In this document: in pieces, positions 1 through 11,865 of the stretch
Numbering within the stretch: the first letter of the stretch is position 1
Layout: the number at the start of each line of letters is the position of its first letter
Source of the DNA: Dipteronia dyeriana
Lineage: Eukaryota; Streptophyta; Magnoliopsida; Sapindales; Sapindaceae
Direction of reading: 5' to 3'
Length of the DNA stretch: 64,000 bases
NCBI GenBank assembly: GCA_032871835.1
Contig: CM065300.1
Coordinates: forward strand, 6,033,768-6,097,767
Made by a program: the position numbers and the translations under genes
The notes under the pieces: model-generated
Told to the model about the DNA's origin: nothing
Databases searched by the model: none
Seen by the model: only the letters and a program-made list of their open reading frames with translations

Positions 1-610
1 AACCTAGACTGCTCAAACAGGATCAAAATCCACGAACTTGGATCACTCCGATGCATAGGAAAACTGGCCGGATCTGGTCAACGGACACTTGGGTTGTGAT
101 CCCGGTTGTCTTTTGAAGATTTTGGTTGTGGTGGTGACAGTCAACTCACCAACGATTATGGTGGCAGCGGACGGCAAGATGAGTCAACTCGTCACTCCTT
201 CGTGGACTGAATTCGAACGGTAAGACGATCTCGTCTCACTTTCCGGCGGCGCGTGGGTTGTGTGGAGGTCTGTCCGGCGTCGCTGACTGCTACTCCGAAC
301 TCCTGGATCCGCCTACCAATCCTAGATTCTCAACTCCTGAATCCTACCCTACTGCCCTCCTGGCCTCGAATTCGGCTCTGATACCAAATGTAAAAAAACT
401 AACACACAAAACAATTTACTGAAGAACTGATTATTGAATTTATTAATAACAATGAACTGATGTCAACTATTTATAGTAGTTGGGATGAGATAACATGATA
501 ACATCAAACCTCTAACTGATAATTACAATAAAAATAAATCAATGATAATCCTATCTAATGATAATCCTAACTAAAGATAAATATGAATTATCTGAAGGTT
601 AAATCCAACA
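1..610 (-). mobile_element. 5' end of a Ty1/copia-type LTR retrotransposon, cut by the window edge
   Basis: Read on the minus strand, an LTR (389-610) begins TGTTGG and ends in ACA. It is followed two bases later by a 12-base primer-binding site (375-386) reading TGGTATCAGAGC, the standard plant copia site for initiator Met-tRNA. Bases 1-374 are the GC-richer leader that follows the primer site. No gag reading frame appears in this stretch, so the element may be non-autonomous or gag may start beyond the edge. The other LTR is not in the window. Confidence 0.8.
389..610 (-). repeat. LTR of the copia element (222 bp)
   Basis: The LTR has TG...CA ends. On the minus strand a TATA-type motif (CTATAAATAG, near 467-476) lies about 80 bases before the LTR end, giving a normal U3-R-U5 layout. 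The outer flank on the right begins TAATA (611-615), which would be one half of a 5-bp target duplication; the partner lies outside the window. Confidence 0.8.
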
Positions 611-1039
611 TAATATCTAAAATGATAAATACAAAGATAATATTTGGTTTACTACTACAAATAAAGATAATATTTTCTAATATTTTTATAAAATTAATTT
701 TTATTAATTTTATATATTTGATATCATCCATGAAAAAGAGAGTAAACTGCAGAAAATAATAGACCTCAACCTAGTTAACTTTAAAACCCAACTTCTTCTC
801 CTAATTCATTTTCTCTTTCTCTATCGTTCTTTATCTCAACATTTTTCTCCTCTCTAACTCAATATTTTTTACTCTCTTTTCAAATAATATTTTTCTTGGA
901 AAAACTTATTTCATGTTTGAGAATTAATCTGCAAAAAAGAAAATAAGAAAAAACAAATTTTGGAATTTTTTTTCAGGAATTCTCGAAATTGGAGAATGAA
1001 TGATTATCTGATAGAGAATAAATAATTCTTGATTCAATA

Positions 1040-1150
1040 AAGAATATAAAGTAGTAAAGTAGATCATTTGGTTAAGTATCGTTTAGTCGAGAGATTATGG
1101 GTACAAATTTAAATGGATGTTTTTAGCTTTTTTTGGATAATAAATGGAAA
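1040..1150 (+). mobile_element. possible tRNA-derived SINE relic
   Basis: An A-box-like stretch (about 1060-1076, ATCATTTGGTTAAG) is followed about 39 bases later by a B-box-like stretch (about 1098-1109, GGGTACAAATT). This spacing is close to that of tRNA-derived SINEs. No clear tail or target duplication was found. The rest of 611-1370 is AT-rich with no gene seen. Confidence 0.25.
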
Positions 1151-1370
1151 AAAAACCCTGAAAATGGCGATTTACCGGTAAGTCTCGGATGTGACTTACA
1201 AATAAGGATTAGATGCATCAAAAAGGAAGGAATTAGCAACAAAACCGACAAATAATACTAGCAACAAAACCCACCAATAATTCTTGAATCATCAGTAGAG
1301 AGAAGGTGGGATAGAGTAGCTTTGTTAGAAGCTAGAAAGCTAACACTACTATACTAGCAATGATTTTTTT

Positions 1371-1890
1371 GGTGAATTCCATTTTAGTCCCTCTAGATTG
1401 ACTTAATACATAAACCGATCCTCCGATTTTGGGTTTTCACATGACAGGTCCCTATAGTTTTAAAAAACCTCAATTTAAGTCTCGACCGTCCAATTTCGTT
1501 AGAGTTCGTAAAGATTTCGTCCAAGTGGTAAGGTTAAAATAGTAACTTACGTAACAACTATAAAAACCTAATTAAAAATTATTTATTAAACCTATCTCAC
1601 TCGATCTCGTTCTCTCTATCCCTCTCTCCCCATCACCACCATCATCGGATCTTGTTGATGCATCGAATCTTGTTGATGCACCGGATCTCTCTCAATCACC
1701 AACACCATCAGATTTGTTGAACACCAGATCATCTTCACCTCTTCTTTATCGATCTCTTCAATGATTTTCTATAAAATAAAATAAAAAATCAAACCCAAAC
1801 CCATAAATTCCTCTATTCTTCAACCATCATCATCTTCAACCTCAATTGGATTCGATCAAAACATTAAAACCCATCCCAAAAAAAATATCT

Positions 1891-1924
<34 letters not shown>

Positions 1925-2748
1925 TTTAATCTCTGCCTCTCTCTCTCCCTCTCCCTCTCCCTCTTTCTCTCGATCCCTCACTCTCATTCATCAGATATCT
2001 CTCTCTCGATCTCTCGTTGTTCGCGGCTTCGTTTTGGGTTTGAGTGTTGGGGGGTTTGATGAACTGGGTTGGGTTTCTGGGTTTGGGTGTTTGGAGGTTC
2101 GATATATCTCTCTCGAACTCTGTCTCGATCTCTCACATTTTGGTTCTCTAGATTGGTTTTCTGAATTTGGGTTATTTGAATCCATATGTGATTTATGTTG
2201 AATGTGGTTGGTGTGGGTTTGTGATGATGGCAATTTTCATTTCTGGAAATTTTTGATAAAGATGAAGAATAAATGGGTGTGGTGTGATGCGTTTTTTAAA
2301 GTAGCAGATGATTTTTTTGAAGCGGTTGGTGGTTGTGGTGAAGATAATCAAAGAATAGATGTGATGCGCTTTTCGATCGATTTTTTTCATTTTTTAATGT
2401 TGATGAAGATAAAAAAAACGAAAGAGAGATCTGATGATGGTGAAGTAATGGGGTTCGATCTGGGTTTGTGATTGAAAATGGGTATGGTCGAAGTTAGATG
2501 GTGTTTGATGAGCCCAGTTATGGGCTCAAATATAATTTTTTTTAATAAAATTACAATTATATTTATTTCATTATTGTTTATTCTTTTAATTAAAACAAGA
2601 GTCAGGGGTAGCGGGGTCATTTGACCCTCTGTCCTATCAGATTTTACCTTTTCAATGAAAAATTTAATAGAAGGACTTAACGAGATAATTCTAAAAATCG
2701 AAAGACTAATTTGTATATTAAATCAAATTAGAGGAAAAGGATTTCACC
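1371..2748. mobile_element. non-autonomous Mutator-like element (no transposase)
   Basis: The two ends are inverted repeats for roughly 60 bases. The left begins GGTGAATTCCATTTTAGTCC; the right end, read on the other strand, begins GGTGAAATCCTTTTCCTC and keeps the same pattern through a TTTAATA(T/C)A(T/C)AAA block. Long terminal repeats of this kind are typical of plant MULEs. The interior has CT-rich microsatellites and a GT-rich stretch but no convincing gene; the short ORFs in it are shadows. A clean 9-bp target duplication is not visible because both flanks are A/T homopolymers. Confidence 0.6.
1889..1980. repeat. CTCACT/CTCTCC microsatellite
   Basis: About six copies of a TCTCAC hexamer followed by irregular CT/CCCT repeats, inside the Mutator-like element. 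Confidence 0.9.
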
Positions 2749-2848
2749 TTTTAAAAAAAAAAAATAGCATTAGCAATCATGTATAATAATAATATGCCAT
2801 GCCGTATGAAATAAACAAAGTCATTAATCTTCAAAAATGAAGGAATTA
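2749..2848. other. flank between two MULE-type insertions
   Basis: A 100-base AT-rich stretch. Joined to 4588 onward, with the second element removed, it resembles 1205-1260, suggesting an old local duplication of the target sequence. Confidence 0.4.
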
Positions 2849-4587
2849 GGGGGATTATTAATTTAATCCCTAAATTTTAGAAAAAGATTAACTTTTTAAA
2901 TATGTTTATTTTTTTAGGACCTTTAATCACTCACTTTTTATAAATATATCAATTTGTTCCATCTATTAGTCAATAATTAGTCAAATTTAATATTTATAAG
3001 GGTAATTTTATCTTTAAATAAAAAATACGTCATGTATCATAAAAATAAAAATAAAAACAAATTAATATTTTATGTATCACAAAATAAATAATATATATAT
3101 ATATTGACCCATTTGTCAACAAAAAAAAAAGGAAAAAAAATAAGTATTTATATATACAATAAACAATTTAAGAAAACCAAAAATTCCCATAAAAATGGTG
3201 GAGATCCATCATCTTTATCAAATTCCATCCACAATAAAAATCCCCAAAATCCATATACTTGTTTGATTTTCCAAATTTCATCTACAACATCAGTATCTCT
3301 AAATCATCAATCAATTATCATCATAAATCAACAAAAAAAAAGATTTTTTTTTATAAAAAAAATCAAATAAACCCAGATCATAAAATCAAAATCCCACTCA
3401 CGCAACAACTAATCCATTTTTTTTAATCAAACAAATCCAACTTTCAAGTGTAAAAGTGTGTCGCATCAGGTCTCACAAAAACCCACTGACCCATCAATGT
3501 ATCCATTAAATTTTCCAAAGAATTATTAGTTTCAATCAAATAAATCCAACTTCCAAGTGTGGGAGTGTTTGAGTGTGTCCCCTTCGACATCGAGTCTTCA
3601 CGAGGCAGCAACAACTTCGACGGCGACTCAAATGCGAATCAAATAAGACTGAATTAAAAATGGCAGAAATCACATTTCACAACCTAACAGTATCACCTTT
3701 ACTTGGTACTAGATTTTTTTTTTGTTTCAGTTTTTATTTTATAACATTATTTCAATCTTCAGACACGAAACCAAATTACACCCACAAAACGACTCTCTTT
3801 CTGTTGTACGCAAATGCATAAAAGCCAAAAAAATTACATATAAATTCTAGAACCCAAAACCGTTACCCAAAACCTAACGGTCTTCGAGTTGAAATTCCAA
3901 CTGAGAAAGAATAAATTTTGTTTGATTCCCATTTTGTTCTCTCTACCCGATACTCCTGATTTTGCCCGGGATTTCAGTTTCTCAAGTTTCTATGATCTTC
4001 TCTGTTGTTTTCGGGTTTTTGAGACGATTTTGATGATGGGATTGGATCGATTTCATTTGGGTTGAAAAATAAGAGGACAAACGGTAGAAAAAATGAGCTT
4101 GCAAAAGATAAAGAAATCTAACAAATCTTCCGGTTTTTGAAGTTCAGAATATAGGTTTTTGGGTTTTGAAGTTTACCACTTACCGAGGAATCAAATGTAG
4201 GATTGGAAGAAATTGGTTTGGATTATCAGTGATGGTTGAAGAAATTGGGTTGACCGGAAATACTAGAGATATAACTTATACATTCATTGTTGTCGAATTA
4301 TTTATTTTTTTAATTTTTTTTATACCAGGTTGAATTAGATTGAATTGTTTTTGAAGTCTATCAGTTAAGTTTTTTTAATTCTAAAATTTAATATATATTT
4401 TTTTCGAATTCTTTTCTTTTTTTAATTGTAATTATATATTAATTTATATTTTTTAAAAGGATATAGATGGTTGAGATATTTTATCTCTTCGGTAACTTTT
4501 GACCGTTAAAATTTTAGTTAAATGAATCAATTTGATACACGTTTAAATAGTTTTTATATATATTTAAAAACTAAAACGATAATGGTT
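2849..4587. mobile_element. Mutator-like non-autonomous element with 9-bp target duplication
   Basis: The insert is bounded by perfect 9-bp direct repeats AAGGAATTA (2840-2848 and 4588-4596), the size made by Mutator-family transposases. The termini are weakly inverted: the left carries GATTATTAATTTAATCCCTA, the right on the other strand carries ATTATCGTTTTAGT. The interior has poly-A/T tracts and gene-like leader sequence (3570-4260) with CT-rich segments, but no reading frame I can support. The stretch may be captured host DNA. Calling it MULE rests on the target-duplication length more than on the ends. Confidence 0.55.
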
Positions 4588-4596
4588 AAGGAATTA

Positions 4597-4971
4597 GCAA
4601 CAAAACAGACCAATAATATACTACTTGGTTGCAGAAAAGCTGCATATGGATTATTATTGAAAATGGAATTACTGTTCATCAAATAAATGACACGTGTGAT
4701 ATATAATATTATCCAGTAATTTATCTATCATACATATATCATGTCATATGTAATGGTATATATATATTTTCTTAAATCCTAAATTATCGTAAATATGAAA
4801 AGAATCTCTCATTGCATCAGGGTCGGCACTAGTAGTCTAGCTTTAGCAAAGAAAATATGGGCCGCCGGAAACTCTGAAAGACATGGCTTCGGTTTTGATG
4901 CCTACTTTTCTAAAATTACAAATGTCACGTCATCGTTTTGATTGAATCATAGATGATCGTTGATATTAATG
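4597..4971. other. intergenic, nothing recognised
   Basis: AT-rich sequence with a small GC-richer patch (about 4815-4910). No reading frame, RNA gene or terminal repeat could be supported. Confidence 0.5.
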
Positions 4972-5300
4972 GTGTAAAAATGGGCTGACCGATGACAGAC
5001 AGGTTCGGTCGATCCAGAAAGTTTACGGACCGTGCTGGGTTCGGCCCGTGAAGGAAGAGGGACAAGCCGTGTGTCGGGTCACGTCGCGGTAGGAGGCCCG
5101 ACAGGTCGGCCCACCTGGCAAGTCAACCTGTCGGACCAACCTGTCGGACCGATCCGCCGGTCCATTTGGCTAAGCATTTAAAAGAAAAAAAAACCCTCCA
5201 ACGGTTGGAAATTTTTTCTAGCCGTTGGAGCTAAAAAAAATTACAAAAACCGCCCCTTATATCTTTTAAATTATATTTTGATCCACAAATCAAATTTTTC

Positions 5301-5310
5301 TATAAATACT
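5301..5310 (+). promoter_or_regulatory. TATA box of the hAT transposase gene
   Basis: TATAAATACT lies about 180 bases before a likely leader intron. A GT donor near 5482 (AAAG/GTACAA) and an AG acceptor at 6053-6054 (TTCAG/ATAATG) would join a CT-rich 5' leader to the exon that starts with the ATG at 6058. Confidence 0.5.
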
Positions 5311-6057
5311 TCCATCCATTTCATTTTCCATTCACTCTCTCTATCATTCTTTCAATATCCCATTCTCCCAAATCTCAATCGCTAATATATTCTCCAATTC
5401 TCTAAACTTTTTCATTCAATTTGGTTATTACTCTCTCTACAAAATTCTCTACATTTTCCACCAACACACCAAATTTTAAAGGTACAATTTTGTTATTACT
5501 TTTGGTCTAACATATTCTCATAGTAAATTTATATGTTTATGTTTAGATTTGAGTTACTTAATGAAAACATTTGTATTTAGTTAGTTAGTTTATCAATTTT
5601 TGGGTTTTAATGTTAATATTATTTGTTTAGTTTATTAAGATTTTTAAGTTTAGTAGTAATTTTAATATTTGTTATTAGTAATACAAAGTTGTAATAAGTA
5701 AATGATGAATGTTAAGTGTAGTAATTACGTTTGATATTGTTTTTTTTTTCATAAATTAAATTTTTTTGTTAGTAGATTATGTTAGTAAATTTAAGAGTAG
5801 TGGTTAAAATCATCAATTTTATGTTAGTATATTTTGCTAGTAAATTTATCAATTTTATTTGTAGTAGTGAATTTAAAATTTTTTGTTAGTAGATTATGAT
5901 TTTTTTGTTTATTTAATTTGTTTTTTAAGTAAATTAATTATTGTAAGTGTCGTATTATTTATAGTAATTATTGTTAGTAAATTAAGATTACTGTTAGTAA
6001 ATATTGATTTTTAATTTGACTATTAACTACTATAGTGCTAATATTTTTATTCAGATA

Positions 6058-7338
6058 ATGAATCCCAACCAGCAGCCTTATTTTCCGGACGGTTTGAATA
6101 TGCTCAATGATGATTTTGATATTTCAGAACCGACCCATACTCAAGCGGGACATTCTGGTTCCGGCATTACACCAACATCACGTTCCAGAAAATTAACATC
6201 AGATGTGTGGCAATGTTTCAACATAATCCAAATGACACTCCCAAACGGGACGTCTGGCCTCAGAGCTAAATGTAATTTTTGTCATAAGGATTATGCTACA
6301 AGTACGGAGGGAACCGGATATTTGAGACGGTATATGCACAAATGTATGCCTGCACATGGACAGGTAGACACTACAACCCAGACACAACTTCAACGGCACC
6401 CAGACGGGTCTGTTACGACGTGGCAGTTCGACGCCATGCACTCTAGAGAGTGCTTGGCACGATACATTGCATAAACTGATCAACCGATCAGTATTGGTGA
6501 GAGTCCATTTTATAAAGAATTAATCACATCTGTATATAACCTCCAATTTGAACCTGTTTCTAGAACCACCACTAGAAATGATTTGATACGATTGTTTGAA
6601 ACCCAAATGGATGACTTAGTTGCTGAAATACAACATTTAAGTGTCTATGTTGCATTAACTTCTGATATTTGGAATGCATGCTCCAAACAAGACTATTTAT
6701 GTGTCACGGGACACTATTTAGATTCTGACTGGAGGATAACAAAAAGAATTTTTGGTTTTCGTCCTATGGATTTTGCACATACCGCAGAAAACATTTTTAA
6801 TGTCATAATGGAAGTTTTAGAAACTTATGAAATCACGCATCGTATTCTTTCAATCACATTTGATAATGCATCTGCAAATACTAGCTCTATTACATTGTTT
6901 GTTGCAAGAAATATCCCGCAAGATGGAGGTTATTTCTTCCATCAACGGTGTGCATGCCATATTATAAATTTAGTTGTACAGACTGATTTAAAGCAGATAA
7001 GCGACCAAATAGATTGCATCAGAGATGCCATTTCTTGGATTTGCAGTTCTAATCCTAGATCCAGTGAATTCAAGAGATATTGTAAATTAAACGGTCTCAA
7101 ACCCCGACGATTCCAAATTGATATGCCGGTAAGGTGAAACTCTACTTATTTAATGTTGCAAAATTGTTTGGAATATGATACAACCATTACATATTTTTAT
7201 AACATGAAATTGGTCGAAATAGGACAACTTAGTCCAAAAATATTTACCACAGACGATTAGTATGTGGCAAAGATTTTTGTTCAATTTTTAAAGATTTTTT
7301 ACAATGCCACTGTAACTCTTTCCGGGGTATATTACCCC
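6058..7338 (+). pseudogene. hAT transposase (BED zinc finger plus catalytic core), broken
   Basis: One frame runs from the ATG at 6058, just after a splice-acceptor-like TTCAG. Residues 50-96 form a BED-type zinc finger (W51, F54, C72-x2-C75, H94-x-C96). Downstream are two hAT core blocks, TSDIWNACSKQDYLCVTGHY with the first catalytic Asp and ITFDNASANT with the second, plus HQRCACHIINLVV. The frame is interrupted only by three stops: TAA at 6472-6474, TGA at 7135-7137 and TAG at 7258-7260. The last two sit where the family usually has Trp, so all three look like point mutations. No frameshift was needed. The gene ends at YYP where Tat sequence begins, losing the third catalytic residue and the C-terminal dimerisation region. 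It cannot encode an active transposase. Confidence 0.85.
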
Positions 7339-7544
7339 CACATCTTCCCAGACAATCCATCAGATAGTGGAAATGGCGAGAAAGGAAAATCTCTCAGTTT
7401 AAAAAAATTAGGAGGATGATGGGTGTCAAGTATACACCATTTCGTAGCCTGATCAAGCAGTAACTGGGATACCCTTATAATTTGAGCTCGATCCAAGGGA
7501 AGAACATGAGAAGTAAAAAGAAGAGTCAACAGAGGAGATAACTT

Positions 7545-10500
7545 TGAAAGAAGATGAGCCGACCAGAAAAGTCAGGATCATGGCTAATTTAGGTGAAGAT
7601 TTCAAGGCAAGTCTCATCGAGCTGCTTCGAGAATACAATGACATATTTGTTTAGAGCCATGAAGACATGGTCGGAATAGATGCGAAGGTAATATCACACT
7701 ACCTAGCTATCGACCCAGGGGTTAAACCTGTTATTCTGAAAAGAAGGTTGTTCAACTAAGAAAGAAGTCAGGCTATTAAAAAGTAGGTAGAAAAGTTGTT
7801 TCGAGCTGGATCCATTAGAGAGGTGAAATATCCATAGTGGGTAGCCAATGTTGCGTTAGTGACAAAGAAGAATAGCCAGTGGAGAAAGTGTATCGACTTC
7901 ACAGATCTGAACAAAGCTTGCCCTAAGTATAGTTTTCCTCTACCAAGTATAGACCAGCTGGTGGACGCAACGTCAGGTCATGAATTGTTAAGCTTCATGG
8001 ATGCTTATTCGAGATACAACCAAATCTGAATAAACAAAGCGGATGAGGATAAGACAACGTTCACCAACGACCAAGGGTTATACTGTTACAGGGTAACGCC
8101 TTTCGGGCTGATAAATGCTGGGGCAATATACCAGAGATTAGTGAACAAGATATTTGCTCGGTAGATAGGGAGAAACATGGAAGTTTATGTATATGACATG
8201 CTGACCAGAAGCATCACAGCAACAAACCATGCAGTAGAGAAACTTTTGATGTATTGAGACGGTACCGGATGAAGCTTAATCCAAGTAAATATGTGTTCGG
8301 GGTACCATCATGGAGATTCTTGGGTTTTTAGGTCCATCAAAGAGGAATCGAAGTAAATCCAGAAAAGATTGAGGCTCTCTAAAAAATGGTTTCCCCGAGT
8401 ACATTGAAAGAAGTTCAACGATTGACAGGATGCCTCACTTCACTCAGCAGTTTTATTTCTAAATCAACTGACAAGTATGCACCATTCTTTAAAGCAATCA
8501 AAAAAGGGCAAATGGCTCGCATGGAGTACAGAGTGTGAGCAAGCGTTTCAAAAGGTAAAAGGATACCTAGGCCGAGCACCAATTCTCTCCAAACCAAAAA
8601 CAGGAGAAACTCTTTACATTTATATATCCCTCATGGAGCTAGCGGTAAGTTCGGTACTGGTCAGGATGGAAGATGGGATACAAAAACCAATTTATTATAC
8701 CATCAAAACTCTACTCTCAGTAGAGTTTTGATGGTATAATAAATTGGTCTCAACTGCTGAAAAATTAAGATCTTATTTTTACATACGGTAGAAGTGCTTA
8801 CCGTCTGCCTGCTTAAACATATTCTATATAAGCCAGAGTTGTCAGGCAGATTAGCAAAATGGGTAATCGAGCTGAGTGAATTCGACATAAAATACGTACT
8901 TAGGGCATCATTCAAAGGACAAGCTGTGGCAGATTTTGTAGCTGAATTCACAGAGCCCAACCTGGAGGTCAGGAAGATGTTTGAAGGAAAGAATTTTTCA
9001 TAGAAATTGCATGTTGATGGTTTGTCGAATACTCGTGGCAGTGGGGCGGGGATTATAGTATCCACTCCAGAAAAAGATGATATTGAATGTGCAATGAGAT
9101 TCGACTTTAAAGCAACGAACAACTAAGCAGAATACGAGGCACTACTGACAAGCCTCAGGGTGTGCATCGCACTCAGAGCAGATGAAGTAGAAAAATTAAG
9201 TGACTCTTAGGTTATCGTCAATCAAATTCTAGACGAATACCAAGCAAGGGATGAAAGTATGATCGTTTACTTAGACATTGCTAAGCAACTCCTTAGACGA
9301 TTCAAGGAATTTAAGATCACTCAGATCTCGCGTGGCGAGAATGAAAAAGCAGACACTTTGTCCAAATTAGCGTCAACCACAACTTGCATCAGATCTAAAA
9401 CCGTTCTAGTGGCACATCTACTCAGGCCAAGCATATCCGAGTCAGAAGATCTCTGTGTGGTAGAAATTCAAGCTCAACCAAGCGGTTGGATGACCCAGTT
9501 GAAGAAATACTTGGAAGAAGATATGCTTCCAGAGGATCCCTTAGAGGCAAAACGCATCACGTATAGGTCGACCAGGTACACTATGATCGAAAGAGAATTG
9601 TACAAGAGAGGATTCTCTAGGGCGCTCTAAAGATGCGTGGCTGAGGAAGAAGCCAAATAGATATTGAGGGAAATCCATAGTGGAGTATGCGGGAATCATA
9701 CTGGGGGTAGAAGCTTAGCACACAAGGTACTCAGGCAACGATTTTACTGGCCTACCTTGTTTTCGGATGCACAACAATTCTCAGACAGTTGCAATACTTG
9801 TCACAGAATTGCCAATGATTTCAGGTAACCCCCCGAATATTTGAAAAGCCTCACTTCACATTGGTCGTTCGCCGTGTGGGGTTTAGATTTGATCAGACCA
9901 ATGCCAGCGGCAACGAAAGGAGGTGCGAAACATGCGATCGTAACAGTTGACTATTTCATAAAATATATGGAAGCAGAAGCATTAGTACATATCACAGATG
10001 CAAACACCACCAACATTATGAAAAAGAACATACTCTACATTTTCAGGGTCCCGAACACCTTAATCACTGACAACGACACTCAATTTGATAATCAGAAGTT
10101 CAGACAACTTTATGTCGAATACATGATTTCCAATTACTACGCCACACCTGCTCATCCCAAGACGAATAGGCAGGCAGAAGTAGTGAACAAGGTAATCAAA
10201 CACACCCTCAAAGAAAAATTGGATGCAAAAAAGGGTAGTTGGGCAGAGAAACTACCTGAGGTTTTGTAGGCGTACCGAACAACTGAGAGAACCACTATGG
10301 GGGAAACCCCATTCTCCTTGGCATATGGAATGGAGGCTATGATCTCGACAGAGACATCTTATATGTCCCCTAGGGTCCAGCTATATGACGAAGGGGACAA
10401 TGTTGATGCACTGTTACAGAACCTGGATGAATTGGAAGAAGCAAGAGAGAGGTCCCGTATACGAAATGCGGCCTACCAACAAAGCGCGACTAGATATTAA

Positions 10501-10725
10501 AACTCGCATGTTCGGGTTAGAAAGTTCCAGCTAGAAGATCTGGTACTCAGGAGAGTATCCCTGAATACCAAAGATAAAGCGGTGAGATCTCTCACTGACA
10601 AATGGGAATGACCATACTCGATTGATGGGATAACTGGACATGGAGCATACTGGATTGCACGACTAGGAGAATGAGTCTTACCACGGCCATGCAATGCCCA
10701 GTATCTGAAGTTCTTTTATCCTTGA
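7545..10725 (+). pseudogene. Tat pol polyprotein (RT, RNase H, aRNH, integrase), decayed
   Basis: RT (about 7690-8330): VALVTKKNSQWRKCIDFTDL, DLNKACPKYSFPLPSID, FMDAYSRYNQ and a YVDD box altered to YVYD (Tyr codon at 8192-8194). RNase H (about 8400-8990) ends in GRLAKWVIELSEFDIKYV; its middle is replaced by a hairpin. A second RNase H (9004-9390) has LHVDGLSNTRGSGAGII, AEYEALL and GENEKADTLSKLAS. Integrase (about 9660-10330) keeps an H-x4-H...C-x2-C finger and the D, D and E contexts GLDLIRP, ITDNDTQFD and QAEVVNK. At least fifteen in-frame stops, many at Trp or Gln positions, and no protein longer than about 140 residues remain. No activity is expected. Confidence 0.85.
8686..8748. repeat. 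perfect 30-bp inverted repeat with 3-base loop
   Basis: Arm 8686-8715, loop CTC 8716-8718, arm 8719-8748; the arms match without a mismatch. It sits inside the RNase H coding region straight after the motif KTLLS. It takes the place of the usual next ~20 residues, after which family-like sequence (LVSTAEKLRSYF) resumes. Confidence 0.95.
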
Positions 10726-10739
10726 GGAATTTTCGTATC

Positions 10740-11560
10740 AACGAGTCAACAGTTTTAGTTTAAATTCAGTTTAAATTCAGTTTTAGTTTCAGTTTTTAGC
10801 CAGTTTTAGTTTCAGATTTTTAGTTTGAATTCCGAATTAAATATTTTTGTTCAAGTTTAGTTTTGCAATAAATAAAATTCCTTCACGAAACCTTTCTCAT
10901 AATGAGAATATTTGAGAGTGTAATGAAGTAAAATGCTTGGGTGCCGTTAATTTGGCAAGATTAAACCCGAATGGGCGGAGAAGCTTAATATAACATGCCA
11001 GCCGAGCAAGGTTAAAATCTTAACCTTAGCAAAAAGGCAAACCTGAAGCACCACCATGTCTGGAAAATGGCTCGGGGTACCGCTAGGACAGACCTGGTGT
11101 GTTGTGCAGATGTGCTGGGTAATTCACTGTCCAATGATTCAGTAAACCCTAAAACCGGGAGACGTCATTGGTGACTTGTATAAGGACCCAAGTGTATGGT
11201 CGTGGTGAGCCTCGATGTAATATTCAAGTAAAAACTGGGTAAAACATAATTATGAGTTAAATAAGATACCCGATTTAATTATGAATCTACTTGGTTAAAA
11301 ACTAAGATACTCGGTTTTACTATAAAACTACTCGCCAATTAAATAAGATACTTGGCATCACAAAAAGATACTCGGTTTTACTATAAAACTACTCGCCAAT
11401 TAAATAAGATACTTGGTATCATACTTGGCAATCAAACACTCAAAGCGACTTAGACATATTCAGTCCAAACATCATTCATGAAGAGCTAGGTAAGATAATT
11501 TAAGATTCAAAAAATCATTGTATTAAGTCGTAAACCGAATACAAGTATAATCTATAAAAA
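10740..11560 (+). other. Tat 3' spacer with short direct repeats
   Basis: No reading frame. It holds TTTAGTTTCAG-type short repeats (10755-10830). A longer duplicated block lies at about 11300-11350 and 11358-11412, each copy reading GATACTCGGTTTTACTATAA followed by AACTACTCGCCAATTAAATAAG. Non-coding spacers between pol and the antisense ORF are usual in Tat elements. Confidence 0.6.
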
Positions 11561-11865
11561 ATTTAAGTTGGTGCCAGGGGTTTCGAGCCACCACCATTTA
11601 CACTCGAGTCAGGTACCATTTCATACTCATTCAGGAGACTCGCATTCGAAGGCCAAGTAATCTCATCCACTTCGTCATCCATCCAAGGCTATAGTCCTTT
11701 CCGGTAACAAGACCAACGTCGAGCTCTTCTCCATCTACCCCACCCTTTTCACTTGCATGAAAAGTCGAAAAGGCATGCTCAGTAGGAATTTCTAGGTGCA
11801 TGGGGTGAGGGTCATTGCCTTGGCTATGGCAGTAGGCTCGCCATTCTTTTATTTGAGCCCGAAGG

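Larger units (their letters stand above)
4972..7340 (+). mobile_element. hAT transposon, 3' part missing
   Basis: The left end starts near GGTGTAAAAATGGGCTGACC, the usual look of plant hAT termini. GC-rich subterminal DNA (5030-5165) with several CCTGTCGGACC-type copies follows, then a promoter and leader, then the transposase reading frame. The element stops abruptly at about 7340, where Tat retrotransposon DNA begins. The catalytic Glu region, the C-terminal dimerisation domain and the right terminus are absent, so no target duplication can be tested. Confidence 0.8.

Noticed and set aside
1991..2620. Several ORFs on both strands, up to 89 codons
   Set aside because: They overlap each other on CT-rich and AT-rich repeats inside a Mutator-like element; codon content is compositional.
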